Assembly: GCF_901709675.1 (NCBI RefSeq)
Contig: NC_051094.1
Span: 2,894,501 to 2,958,500 of the forward strand
DNA: 64,000 nt
Direction: 5' to 3'
Source: Syngnathus acus
Taxonomy: Eukaryota > Chordata > Actinopteri > Syngnathiformes > Syngnathidae
Both the position numbers and the translations under genes were made by a program. A model generated the notes under the pieces. It ran no database searches, was not told where the DNA came from, and saw nothing but the letters and a program-made list of their open reading frames with translations. Below are positions 24,631-35,599 of this stretch, piece after piece. Positions within the stretch are counted from its first letter, which is position 1. Every line of letters begins with the position of its first letter.

Positions 24631-26985
24631 TATAAATTTGGCAAAAAAGATGAATAAAATGTTTCCCACTTAGTCTCGGTTGAATTTTGAAGTCCCTTTT
24701 ATAAATATCATCCATCTTGGACAATTCTGATTAAAGTGCCACCGGGAAAATGTCTCAACCCCTTGTAGCTTCTTGAAGCGAGGAGAACCGTAGTCTGATG
24801 TACAAGTTGAAAAAGAAGAAGAAGAAATAACTATAATTTAAAAAAAAAAAAAAAAGCATCGGCGTGTGGGAGGCCATTTTTCACAGTCCATCATAAAATG
24901 TAATGAGTGAATGGGAGAGAACACAAGGCCGCAGGCAAGGAGGAGGGAGGGAGGGAGGGAGGGGGGGCTCAGAAAGGTCAGTAAAAATGCTTTTCCGCAA
25001 GCGCAAAGAGGAGACAGTAGGCGGGAAGAAAAAAAAAAAAAACTTGTCTGATCACGGCCAAGAGCTTAAAGGTTCTCGCTTTGAATGCTTAAGCGTGGCC
25101 GAAGATGACGAAGATGATGAAGAGGTGAGGCAAATGTGCCAATTCGAGCGAGCGGCGGGAGGCTCGCTCGGTCTTCACAAAACAAGGCCAGACGCAGTCA
25201 AAGACTTCCTTTCACACCATAAGTACCAGCGTCCACGCGCATAGACGTATAGGCGTAGACACTGCAGCATTGTGTCAGCTTATCGTAGTTGTCGGGTCCA
25301 AGTGGAGTGATCAAAGCGGCTACAAACCACCCAGAGAAATCTCCCCCTTCCTCACCCGTGCAACCTCTCCCTCCATCTGGCTCTCGTACTAAAAGTCAGA
25401 AATTTAAATTCCTTTAGAAAAAGAGCAATTCCCAGCAAATAAATAAATGGAGGACAGCATGACTAATTAATTCATCACAACGTATCAAATGTGCTCCTTC
25501 GTCACCTTTTTGCGCCTTCACCTGCGCCGACCGCTGCAAAAAGTGTCGTGATATGGCCGTGACATCATTCGTTCACGTGCACACAATGAAACATAACCGG
25601 AGGCATCGCTATGAATGCTTGTCATTCAGCATTCATGCAGCCACCGCGGCAGAACCAGTCCCGCTCGGCCAATCGGACCGTGGGCCTCTTTGGAGCGACC
25701 AATCCGATCGGCCTCCTTCGGGTTTTGGCGATATTCCTTCCCGAGCCCAAGCTGTGAACCCTGAAAGGCTGCAGCGGTGCACCATGGGACGGGATCGCCG
25801 CATAATGGGCGACAGCAGGAGACGGCGGCTCTGGCAATATCGTCATGCCAAGTGTACGCGCGCACACGCAGAAAGAAAGAAACGACATGTGATCTGTGCC
25901 ACAAAGCCAAGTTGACACACACACCAAAAAATAAATAAAAATCACACACACAGAACATGTTTGCTCACACATATGGACAAAAGACACACACACACACACA
26001 TGTAACCCACATTGGAGCATCTTTACACAGGTTCACACATACATGCCAAGAGCCACACACCCACACGCATACACAACTTCAACACCAAAAGCCAATAGTT
26101 CACGACGCCATTTTAAACAAGGCTAAGCTCAAGTGTGTGTGTGTCTATGGAAATATGAATGTCATGTAACCAGAAGCTAAGGAATGGTACGGGAAGAAAC
26201 AGAACCTCCAATGTTCCATCCAGCGCCGGACTCCCTCCCTACAGCCCTCCCCTCCCTCCCTTCCTTCCCTCCTCTCCAGCAGCTGAATGGCGGAACGTGT
26301 CTGCGACCATTCAGCTCGCGGGTAAAACAATGAGACTTTTCACACTCATCCCGATGCTCCATTGAACTTGTATCCTCTATTGAAATCTCAACTTCAAAAA
26401 GTTGATTTAATAGAGTGCCAAAACATGATTGCTGGCGGAAACGATGGACAAATTACAATAAAAGAAGTAAAGTTACAGGTGTGCTGTATAAAGAAATGGT
26501 ACTGTACAAGGAGTCCGTCTGCTCTTTCATCCGTTTATGGTATGTGCTGCTGTTTTGATTAGCAAAACAGTTCACATGAACACAATCATTTAATTAGAAA
26601 GACTGGGCTTCTATTCAAGGGAGGCCTTTCATTGTCTTTATAGCTTTACTTTTTTTTTTTTGAATAACAAAATCATTGTTATTTAACTTGCTATTTAAAG
26701 AAATTGTACAGGAAAGCCAAAAATCCATCTGTGGCGGTATTTATTGACTTAAGTGCAAAATTGGGGAGGTATCAGTGGGGATGGGCAAGTCACTCTTTAC
26801 TGAGAATAATATTCAACATTTTCTGGTATATTGCAGCTGATGTCTAGCAAAAGTGGAGCTTAAATTGACTCCCTGCTTTGGCAGCTGCTGCTCTTTTGGA
26901 GTTCAGCAATTTTCACTTTATTGTTCTGGTGTGAACAACCGCGTCTACCAACTCAAATCACACTTACACTACTGCCTTTTCTTTT
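24631..26985. other. Presumed intron: no gene seen
   Basis: Features inside are a GGGA tetranucleotide tract (24942-24967), A-runs (about 24840-24855 and 25028-25041), a CpG/CCAAT-bearing block (25640-25860, listed separately), and CA-rich DNA at about 25915-26075. CCCT/TTCC pyrimidine tracts lie at about 26230-26278. No exon is supported. Confidence 0.5.
25640..25860. promoter_or_regulatory. CpG-rich block with CCAAT words
   Basis: CCAATCGG and CCAATCCG occur about 35 bp apart (near 25669 and 25699) inside a GC- and CpG-rich stretch about 2 kb downstream of the signal-peptide exon on the minus strand. This may be an alternative promoter, an intronic enhancer or an unrecognised exon. The open frames across it carry no domain. 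Confidence 0.3.
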
Positions 26986-27006
26986 CTGTTGGGGGGGGGG
27001 GGGGGC
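26986..27006. repeat. Poly-G tract
   Basis: About 15 consecutive G residues follow TGTT. Together with the C-tract at 27417 it is among the longest homopolymer G/C tracts in the window and may form G-quadruplex-like structure or be assembly-unstable. Confidence 0.9.
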
Positions 27007-27416
27007 ATCTATTTAAGTGGGTGATCTATGAAGCGCCATCATTTCAAGAAAGCGCCATTGCTTGCCCACCGTTGCGCAACGTAAATCAATTGTACAGGAA
27101 TCCTTTCACACTTCGACTCGGCTGTGAGGCTGGTTGATAGGTGCTGCTGTTTTGGTCAGCAACTGAGTTCAAAAGGAGTCTGTGTTTAGCTCTTTAACCA
27201 CGAGTCTAAGTGTCATAATTACAGTTGCTGTTTTTTTTATTCTGACATGGAAACTGAGTTAAGCATTTATTTTCCTGAAGTGGATGACGCACCCGAATGT
27301 CGTGAATGTCTGTGTGAACAATAGCATCTAAATTAGATAATTGCACTGGAATGTCTTCTGGGACATCTTTTTTCCTCGCAGCAAAATGTGTTGAGGTGTT
27401 TTTGTGATTGGAACTG

Positions 27417-27449
27417 CCCCCCCCCCCCCCCCCCCCCCCCCCACACAGA
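27417..27449. repeat. Poly-C tract with CA tail
   Basis: About 26 consecutive C residues are followed by a short CACACAGACACACAC tract. It encodes a poly-glycine artefact in minus-strand frames. This length is prone to sequencing and assembly error. Confidence 0.9.
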
Positions 27450-27948
27450 CACACACCTTCCTTAAAATAATGCCGGATGGGTATATATGCTGCTGTTTTG
27501 GTCAGCAATGGAATTCAAACAGGCTCAGCAGTTAACTCTTGAAATCACCCAACTTACACCTAAATTACAGTTATAAGGAGATATTTCTTTTCCTTAAGTG
27601 GATCAATGCAACCGACTAAGAATGGTGAATGTCTATACATGAACAACAGGGTGTGTGGAATGACTGCTTGCAAAAAGGTTCATTTTTCTAAAGTGGGTGA
27701 CTTCCTCACTTGCTGTGGGGAATTCTGAAGATAGAGAGATGAAGTCACCTACTTCCATTTACTACAGTGCAAGTTTAGAGGTTTTAACATTTTTTTGTTG
27801 TTTCTTGCAATAATGATGCTTTAACGTGGTTGTCATTTACGTGCAAAGAGGTGCCAGTTTTTTTTTTGCATATTAACACATCTTCCATAGAAGAAAAAAA
27901 AACGCTCCAAGTCGAGCGCACAGGCGCATTTCCGACCACCGCGCTTAC
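27450..27948 (-). other. Probable start of intron 1 of the exon at 27949
   Basis: On the minus strand the sequence immediately left of 27949 reads GTAAGCG, a good splice donor. The following 500 bp (toward lower coordinates) is AT-rich and non-coding. Intron extent is unknown: no acceptor paired with a convincing second exon was found anywhere to the left. Confidence 0.5.
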
Positions 27949-28051
27949 CTTGGCCGAGTCCCGCGTGAACGAACCCCAGGAGGAAGAGGAGGCGGACGCC
28001 CGGCGTGGCGCACATCCACCGCCCGCGTCCTACTGGTCCACTTCTCCCCAT
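27949..28051 (-). CDS. First coding exon: signal peptide of a secreted or membrane protein (partial)
   Basis: On the minus strand an ATG at 28051-28049 in good context (GACATGG) opens a 34-residue segment beginning MGRSGPVGRGRWMCATPGVR. It continues with hydrophobic LLFLLGFVHAGLGQ and then a splice donor (CAAG, then GTAAGC). The N-region is basic (several Arg), the core is Leu/Phe-rich, and small residues (A-G-L-G-Q) near the end suit signal peptidase cleavage. The exon ends in phase 1, which is common after signal-peptide exons of extracellular-domain receptors and adhesion molecules. A second in-frame ATG lies 12 codons later. An upstream in-frame ATG (near 28123) is preceded by a T-rich run and is less likely. 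I do not recognise the gene. UNC5-like netrin receptors or MAM-type receptor phosphatases are only examples of families with such an exon. Downstream exons were not found in the window. Confidence 0.65.
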
Positions 28052-28440
28052 GTCCACGAGAAAAACTCCTCTGTCAGTCCACGGGGAAAAAAAAAAAAAA
28101 AAAAAAACACAAAATGAAATCAATTTGGAAAAATCAAATAATCACAGTTCTCCCCGCGCAAAACAGATCAACTCAATAGACGTGCAGCTTCTAATCCTGG
28201 AGTCCCGAAAAGGTGTTTTGAAGCGGGTGGGGGGGAATGTCCCTTCCCTTCACGCGTGTCTGCGCGCGGCCGTACTGAGCGCGGCTGCTGCCTTGCTTGC
28301 TGCTGGCGGATCCACGCACACTCACGGCAAGAGAGAGAGAGAAAATGAGCGAGTGAGAGAAGGAGAGAGAGCGATGCCTCCGCCCTCCGCATGCAATTCT
28401 CTGCATGTAACACTTGTGATTAACCATTCTTAAATATTAC
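28052..28440 (-). promoter_or_regulatory. 5' leader and CpG-containing promoter region of the signal-peptide exon
   Basis: Upstream of the ATG on the minus strand lie a 21-base T-run (plus A-run 28087-28107) and then a GC/CpG-rich stretch at about 28225-28320 (GCGCGCGGCCG core). Beyond that is a CT-rich pyrimidine tract at about 28330-28370 typical of vertebrate 5' leaders and TCT-type initiators. No clear TATA box is evident. The transcription start is inferred to lie near 28330-28420 but cannot be fixed. Confidence 0.5.
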
Positions 28441-30990
28441 ATCACATTCAAATTGAACCCAAGTACCAATTAACACGTCCGATTATCATTCTAGGTGCAC
28501 CTTTCCAGAAAAATATCCTATTGCACCTTTTAAAATACTCACTATACAGCATGAACTGTACTTTAATATGCTGTTTATGTTTATATGGTTTGTTTTTCTG
28601 TTCGTATATTTGAGGCGCGTGCAGCACACGTGCAGTGTAAAGTGCTTGCAGGCCGACTCACGACTGCCCCCTCTCGGCCAGCACCGGGACACAGTTGCAT
28701 AGGTGTGATAGACTGACACCCTCTGAACCTGTAAACACTGTACAGCCTAATTATTTGCACTCTTTTCTAATGTCTAATCTAGTTTTTTATCTAATGTCTA
28801 ATGTGATAAATACATTTCTCAAACACGGGTTTAATGTAGGTAATCTCGGCCATATTATTCAATTGTACAGTCAGAAAGACGCTGATTATTTTGGAGAAAT
28901 GTCAAGTTTATCAATAATAAAAAAAAAGCCTTAAAGAGGGTCACAGACCCACATTTGACAAAAATCAGCAAAACCTGCCTAGTCTAGACTCACAATTCAG
29001 TCAAGGAAAATCTCAGAGAAGGAATGAAGAAACCACATTAAAAGGATCACAGATGGAGGGATGCCCCTTCCAGATTGGCCAGGGTGGAATGGATGCTGAG
29101 TGGGCAACATTTATCACATAAGATGCTGTACAAGGTTAATTTAAACAGCATGAGGGACCATTTAATGAAATGCAGCACTGCAACTGGACACCTCCAGGGA
29201 AGCGGTTCTCCTCAAGACCTGTTGCGTTGATGTAGCAACGGGAGGACTGGGAGGAATATGCATGGGAATTATACATCATGCCCTTAAGTCATAATCAATA
29301 TTGGGGGCGAAAAAAAGTTCATGGGAGTTGATAAAATGCTAAAATGTTAATAATTGTTAGAGTGTCGCAATAAAGCACCTTGAGTAGCATAACTGACACT
29401 TGAGTACAAATAGCAGATCCATATGGATTACTGTAGTGAGATACTATGAAAACTTTAATGAGACTGGATAAAATGCTAACATGCAAACATTTGGTATGCT
29501 AGCAACTTGAACAGACTGGCAGATCCCATCAACAACTAAAAATCATAATGAAAAGCAGTAATCCAACATGAGAGTGGATAAAAAGGGCAAACAGTAACCG
29601 TAATTTTTTTCTTTGGCTTTTTTTCTTTTTCCTTTTTCGAAGGAGGGGGCACACTCCAAAGAACAAGGAGCTGCCAGATTAGTACATATTTTGCATGAGC
29701 TCCACTCGCAATGATGTTTCGGCCCAGTCATTTTGTTGCAGCCTGGCCTGAGCATCACGCATTGTAAATGGCCATAGTAAAATATGCACTGGCTACCATT
29801 TGTCATCGCGGCAGCCCCCCTCGAGCTCCGCACGCCGCCACCTCAAGTCGCGGCGAGCCGGCGGGACCCGTAAAAGCCTTTTTATGCTGCCACTTTATTG
29901 GGAATGGGAAAAGCAATAAGTTACATGGGAAACATATGGAACGCTAGGATATGGATCAGCACTCAGCCCTCATGAGCGTTCAGTGCCAACGGGGGAGTTT
30001 GCTGTTTGCATGCGACACTTGTAATTCGCTTAGTTCACATTGGCGCAAAAATATTGGTTTCATTATGTGGGTGCAAATATAAAACCTTCAGTCAAATTTT
30101 CCTGGAAATGATGTCTTGCACTCTATGCTGACAAATGCTAACAAGGCTAACCGCTAGTCTGCAAAATTCAGTGTGTGAGTAAATGGATATGAAGATTGCT
30201 AACTTTAAATGCTAACTTGCTAGCATACATAATGGCTACCATTTCAAAACGTAAGACAATACTACGATGCTAACAATTGGTATGCTATCTAAGTTTTAAG
30301 CTAACGCGTAGCAAGACAGAAGCAACCAGGTTTCTGTGTCCTCGCAGGACGAGCTTATATTTACTTGTTAGGTAACAACCCCGAGTTCCTGACTTTAATC
30401 AGAGAGAAGACAGGGACAAATAATCACATCTACAACTTTCCATTCTCGCATCCGGTCGACACATGAGTGGATTAGCAGCCCAGGTGGTCCACGTAGCCGT
30501 TGAAAGGGGGATTTACTTGAAAAACGAGACGGAAGAGCCGGTTGTTTAGCTCCTCACCTCTAGCAAACAAATGAATGAAAATCACACGGTATTAATCATT
30601 TGATGGATTTGAGTGCTTTGGCAGCTGCTCGTTTGACAGACAGTCAGACAGACAGACATGTAGAAGAGTCATCTAATTGAATTGTTTCCTGAGGGGCACA
30701 CACACACACTTAAAACACACACTCGTGTACATATACTGACAAACACACACACACACACGCACGGGATTTAGCAGTGAGAACAACACATCACGGCAGCGAT
30801 AAATTGGATTGAAAAATCCCTTGCAGCACGCAACCTCAAAAGGAAGGAGTGCACATTTCACATCAAAATAATGTCCCGCTAATTGCATTTGTTTACATAA
30901 CAGGACAACCTATAAAATGGCCGATTCATCGAAGCTACGTTGAGTGGTTACAATGAGTAGGAGTACTTTTCGGCAAAACCGTGCTCTGGT
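28441..30990. other. Upstream intergenic DNA
   Basis: No gene is supported. Around 29340-29520 and 30130-30310 the words TGCTAACA, GCTAGCA and GGTATGCTA recur, the same low-complexity family as at 3-4.5 kb. A CA-rich patch lies at 30697-30763. An enhancer-like block is listed separately at 29690-29935. Confidence 0.5.
29690..29935. promoter_or_regulatory. Candidate conserved non-coding block upstream of the gene
   Basis: Non-repetitive DNA combines ATTGTAAATGGCCATAGTAA and a CpG-rich core near 29815-29870 with TAAAAGCCTTTTTATGCTGCC and CTTTATTGGGAATGGG. About 1.6-1.9 kb upstream of the presumed promoter, it is a plausible distal enhancer by composition and place only. Confidence 0.3.
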
Positions 30991-31008
30991 TAATGGGTGT
31001 GAAAGTAG

Positions 31009-31182
31009 TACCGTAATTTTCGGACTATAAGTCGCGGTTTTTTTTCATAGTTTGGGTGGGGGGGCGACTTATACTCAGGAGCGACTTATATACATATATA
31101 TGGGTTTTTTTCACTTTTTTGGGCATTTTATGGCTGGTGCGACTTATACTCCGGTGCGACTTATAGTCCGAAAATTACGGTA
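31009..31182 (-). mobile_element. 174-bp MITE with long perfect inverted ends, copy 2
   Basis: The termini are the same perfect inverted repeats as copy 1 (CCGTAATTTTCGGACTATAA from the left edge; reverse complement at the right), with TA at both outer edges. Reverse-complemented, it aligns with 1592-1765 over the full length with only a handful of substitutions and homopolymer-length differences. The two copies therefore derive from recent activity of one family or are conserved by homogenisation. It has no coding capacity. Confidence 0.9.
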
Positions 31183-31945
31183 CTAACTCTTGTGGAGTGG
31201 TTCATAATATTATAAGAATGAAAGCAGCTGGCTTGAATATCTTTAGACAAAACCTAAATTGTCATCTGACATGTGGCCATGACACTTTTCCTCTGATTTG
31301 CTTTTATCACCCTAACGGAATACAGCGTAAGCATTATAATGGGAGTTTAACCAAATTGTTTGCCGTCCGCGTGGGAATGCACACGTCGCTGCCTTGATCC
31401 TCTCTTTTTGTTCTATTAGAGACTGATTCAATTCTAGATATCCACTGGCAGCATCAGGACAAGAGGCAATTTCCAAGCCTTTGTTGCGCTGCAAATCAAA
31501 TCAAGTATCCCGTTGAATGTAATTCCCCAAACATTCTCCGGAGGATTGAGCCGGAGGCTTTTTCCTTTCTTAATGGTAGTCCAGTAATAGTGTGCAGCCA
31601 TGTAGATAAACTGCAGCGTTAATGTAGCATACTATTATGGTTTTAAGAAAGCTCCCATGTCCAGTGGAAAGAAGATATGATAAGGAACATGCAAAGTCGG
31701 AAGAAAGGAGGTCACTTTGAAATTCTACAACACTAGACAGCCGTGCCTTGATTTAAGATTTTAATTTATTCTACCAATGAGCTTGTAACTCAACAAATCG
31801 TAAGCCTGAGCTGATGTGTTGTTGATGGCTGGCCGATGAATCTGAAACCGGTATCTCATTTTGGCTCGAGTTCGGACTATTTGACATCCACGTTTTTGGA
31901 CCTGTACATGTGAAACTTTGACTGATATGGAACAGTAGGCTTACC
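31183..31945. other. Intergenic DNA, no gene seen
   Basis: Unique AT-rich sequence with a palindromic TCTCCGGAGGATTGAGCCGGAGG-like patch near 31535-31557. No coding or RNA gene is supported. Confidence 0.5.
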
Positions 31946-32302
31946 GTCTAAATCAGGGGTGTCAAACTCATTTTTATCGCGGGTCGCATCGTATTCATAG
32001 TTTTCTTCAGAGGGCCATTATGACTGTCAACGCCTTATGTTATTTACAGTATGGGCTACACAACAAACTGGTGAATAACTCTTTTTGAAATCAGAGACTA
32101 GTAAAAACTGTCTCTGTTGGATGGATTTTAAAAAGTTGGATGGTAATAAAAATTGCTAGCAATATCTGTATTTCTTCAAGTCAAGACAATTTGTCATTTT
32201 AGTATTGACACGCAAAGTCGGCGGACAATTTGTCTTCGCGGGCCACATAAAATGATGTGGAGGGCCGTATCTGATCTTGAGTTTGATATGTGCAATCTAA
32301 AT
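31946..32302 (+). mobile_element. hAT-type MITE with 8-bp target duplication
   Basis: The element proper is 31954-32294. It opens CAGGGGTGTCAAACTCATTT then TTATCGCGGG, and closes with the inverted counterpart GGGCCGTATCTGATCTTGAG then TTTGATATG. It is flanked by GTCTAAAT (31946-31953) and ATCTAAAT (32295-32302). These match at 7 of 8 positions and fit the NTCTANAN-like preference of hAT transposases. At about 341 bp without a transposase frame it is non-autonomous. The right end has decayed from the expected CACCCCTG. Confidence 0.9.
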
Positions 32303-32740
32303 GCTCTAAAATGCAATCTTTAAAAATACAAACGCAGAGGACACATGTTGGATAACATTCAAATCCAAATAATAACAGTCATGGCTCGGCAGCCATTCGT
32401 CATGTGGTTGCGTTGCACCCTGCCGCAAAACCGAGACTGCTCGCTAGCAGATGAGGCGTTGCCACGTTACATGTCGAGACGGGTGGCGCCTTGCCAAATT
32501 TCCCCGGAGAAATCCTTCTACGTCTTAGCAAATGACACTTCAATCCAAAGTGGGGTACCGACGAATCCCGCAAATGGACAACCGTCTACGCCGCTGGGAG
32601 AATTGAAACTTTAAGAACGACGCGCTGAGGCCTCGAGGCTGAATCCCGAGAAAAAGCAACAATAACGCGACGGGATAAAGCGACGGAAACGACGACCGCC
32701 CCGACAGACGCAGATGTGTTTCGTGAGCCGCCAGCAGATA
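32303..32740. other. Intergenic DNA with CpG-rich segment
   Basis: An 89-codon plus-strand frame (32345-32614) lies in CpG-bearing sequence (32400-32710) with no recognised domain. This may be a regulatory region or an unrecognised exon. No splice pair was convincing. Confidence 0.35.
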
Positions 32741-32744
32741 AGCA

Positions 32745-32975
32745 ATTAATTCCAGTCCTTCTTCCTAGGTGTTAATTCTGCGGCAATCAACCCAAGTGCG
32801 TTTTGATTAGCTCATTATTACCTCACACACACTCCTGGAAGCTCAAGTCACATTTAATTAGCACCGCCAACCCAGTGGTGACCAATATTGCTGCAATTAA
32901 ATCATTAGGAAGCAGCTATGGTGGTGGCTACAGCCACACTGGCACAATCACAATGTCTGATTAAGAAGCAAATTT
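32745..32975. promoter_or_regulatory. Strong candidate conserved non-coding block
   Basis: The segment is unusually dense in homeodomain-like cores (AGCAATTAATTCC, GTGTTAATTC, TTGATTAGCTCATTATTACC, CACATTTAATTAGC, GCAATTAAATCATTAGG), with GGTGACC and a TGGTGGTGGCTACAGCCACAC imperfect palindrome. It is non-coding and non-repetitive. Of the blocks flagged in this window this is the one that most resembles a deeply conserved vertebrate enhancer. Confidence 0.4.
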
Positions 32976-33114
32976 AAAAAATTTGGTGGAGATCTACTGC
33001 AGAAAATGGTTGGTTGATTAGTTGGGTCATCAGATTTCAAGGAAATAAAAATACACAGGTGTGAAAAGCAGAGGCTTATTTCATAACCTCCGTTGAGATT
33101 CAGCAGTGCCTTTG

Positions 33115-33305
33115 TGTCATTTTGTAAAACAGTATTATTTGAAATTTATAATATTAATTGAAATTAATCAGACATTCTATATACTAAAATATGTAAATTA
33201 TGAGATTTTTAAATATAAAAATATATTTAAAAAAAAGTGGTTTAAATATTAATCAAGAATTTCCATTAATTATATTCCTTATTATAAAGTCAGCGTTTTT
33301 TTATA
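33115..33305. other. Extreme AT-rich island
   Basis: Nearly all A/T, with TTAATTGAAATTAATC, TTTTTAAATATAAAAATATA and ATTAATTATATTCC words and few G or C. It could act as a matrix-attachment or easily melted region. No gene. Confidence 0.6.
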
Positions 33306-33419
33306 CGTGCTGACTAAATTTCAAATGTGTTGTTTTCGGCATTGTCTTGTTAAAATCCATTGACGCGAGCCAATTAAGGTTATGAGTGAATAAACCTCTG
33401 CTATTGATTTGGAGAGAAA

Positions 33420-33960
33420 ACAGGGGAAGCTGTCTTTTTGAAGATAAGACGAGCAAACTTGTGCACTGATGCCTTCCATCCGTCGCCTCATCAATTGCCC
33501 TCCACATGAAAGTAACTCTTTGCGACTACTTAGCACGACCCCGCTGCACATTAAAGGCTGCTGTCAAGGCATTCCTTCCTCGCCTCTAAAAGCTTCTGTG
33601 AGATTTGATCGATTGTAATTTGTGACATAGCGCAACTGCGATTCAAACTCCGAATTGCCACAAAACCAGTGGGCAAAGTGCCGCCGGATCGCTCTGCGTT
33701 CAGACACTGAGTGGCAGAGACACAGACGAGCAACACACCCACCACTTATTTGCGTGCGCGCTTGTGAGACCCTGAGGGGCTTTGCAAGGACGCGTGTGCG
33801 TGTGTTGACATTCTAAAAGAGGTGCGAGGTCAGAGGTCGTATCAGCTGTCGCCCCCGTGCTCTTGCTCCAATCCCCAGCAGCTCTTTCTGCTGCTGTTTG
33901 AACATCATCAATCTGGCCTTGGCCTAGAAAAGCGTGCGGAGCCACCGTAGTTCATTCTAC
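33420..33960. promoter_or_regulatory. Candidate conserved non-coding block(s)
   Basis: Non-repetitive, balanced-composition DNA includes GCACATTAAAGGCTGCTGTC, GATTTGATCGATTGTAATTTG and a CpG-containing section near 33665-33800. Several open frames overlap on the minus strand (64-81 codons) but none shows a domain. The compositional call is weak. Confidence 0.25.
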
Positions 33961-35595
33961 TTCCTGAACCGAAATATTACATATATTAATATTATATTAT
34001 CGAAATATTACTACGATTGTCAACAAGTTCCTTGTTGGAGGTACGAGGAAAACGTGTCAGTCAAAATGTCTGTCGTCCAAGTAGCTGTTAATGGCAATGA
34101 CGTGAGAAGTCTGACATGGACTTATTACTCTTTCAGAAGCATGTGAGGAGCTGAGACAGACTCTTAAGAGAGTTTGGACTTAGGTTAAGGTATTACAATT
34201 TAGTCTGAGGTAGAAGTTTGTGATTACACGGTTTAAATATTTTGGATAAGCGGGACAGCAGCTGTCATGTTAGCCAAAATAGCAAGTCAATGTTATGTGG
34301 CTACGACCTGGTCCCGCTGCAATACGTGTACATTTTTGTCACTTTTCTTGTAAGGTAATAACTAGAAAGATGACTCAAGGTTAATCTTGTATGTCCACAA
34401 ATTTGTGATCACAAGGCTGCAGGATGTTTAGTATGAAATGGACAGCAGCTGCCAGTGGGAGGCCCTTTAACAACTTTCAGTGTCTGCCTTGTGCAATTTC
34501 ACTGCTTTCTTGTGATGACTAAAAAAAAAAAATAGCCAAAAGAGCATTTAAGGTTTTTTTTTATTCACTCCTTTCTAAGAAATTGTCCACAGCTAATCAA
34601 AAGAAAATGTGTAATAATCTAGATGCTTTAAAGTCGGCACCTTGCCTAATGATGTGGATGAAGCTTTATGACCTGGAATGACTTTTAGTTCCGACTTTCT
34701 GTGCATGATCCAGACTTAATAGCTTGAATTTCTTGATCTCTTAATGTGCTTTGAATTTGAAACTTTTTCCTGGTACTGTATATTATATATTACTTTACCA
34801 TTACATCACAGACACAAAAACACATAAGCATCATGAAAATGTATAGAAGGAGTACAATCCTTCATCATGCGTCTTATATTCAGTCCATTAACACCGTTTT
34901 CTAGGGGTCTAATCGTTACTGGCTCACTCAGGAAGTGCTTGCGTTGGTCTCCACCGGCGGCGGTCTTCCTGACGGAATAAGAGCGAGCGACCTTTGTAAA
35001 AAAAAAAAAAAAAAAAATGCTGCTGGCTATCGGAGCTCGGGAGAATCACAGCAATCCCCAACTGAGCAATAATACCTGGCTAAATATGTACATTTCCACT
35101 TGATAGTCTCTCCAGGATATGCTGCTTCTAATTAGACTTTACTGCCTATTAGGAGCACGAGTTTAACGGCATCTTTGACTGGGGGAGGGGGGGTACTTGA
35201 TAATTGTCCCCTTCATTTATTCGAAGAGAGACTGAAGAGCGGATGCGAGCGGAGCGGCAGGTTGATAAAAAGAGCCAACATTTGTTGCTAGTTCGATATG
35301 CCGCAGAAACGTTATTGCTGCAGCCGGTTATTTTCCTCTTTAGACGTCACTTTTATTTTGCTGATCAAGAATTACAGCACACTTCACAAGCCCTGTGTTG
35401 AAATCAGCTATTTTCAGGGGGTGATGACTAAGCCCCCCCCCCACAAAAGAAAATAAGGTGCAGGCCACCCTAACTAACATGGACACATTTGCCACTGGGC
35501 CATTAGCGAATTTGTGCTAACACTGTAGCTCTGAGTGTGAAATCGCTCCAGAGAACCAACTATTTGTAGACAATCTCTTATAAAGTTCATTTTCC
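33961..35595. other. Intergenic DNA, no gene seen
   Basis: Unique AT-rich DNA with A-runs (about 34520, 34999-35016) and short G/C runs (about 35180, 35431-35442). An enhancer-like patch lies around 35215-35395. No coding region is supported. Confidence 0.5.
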
Positions 35596-35599
35596 ATAA

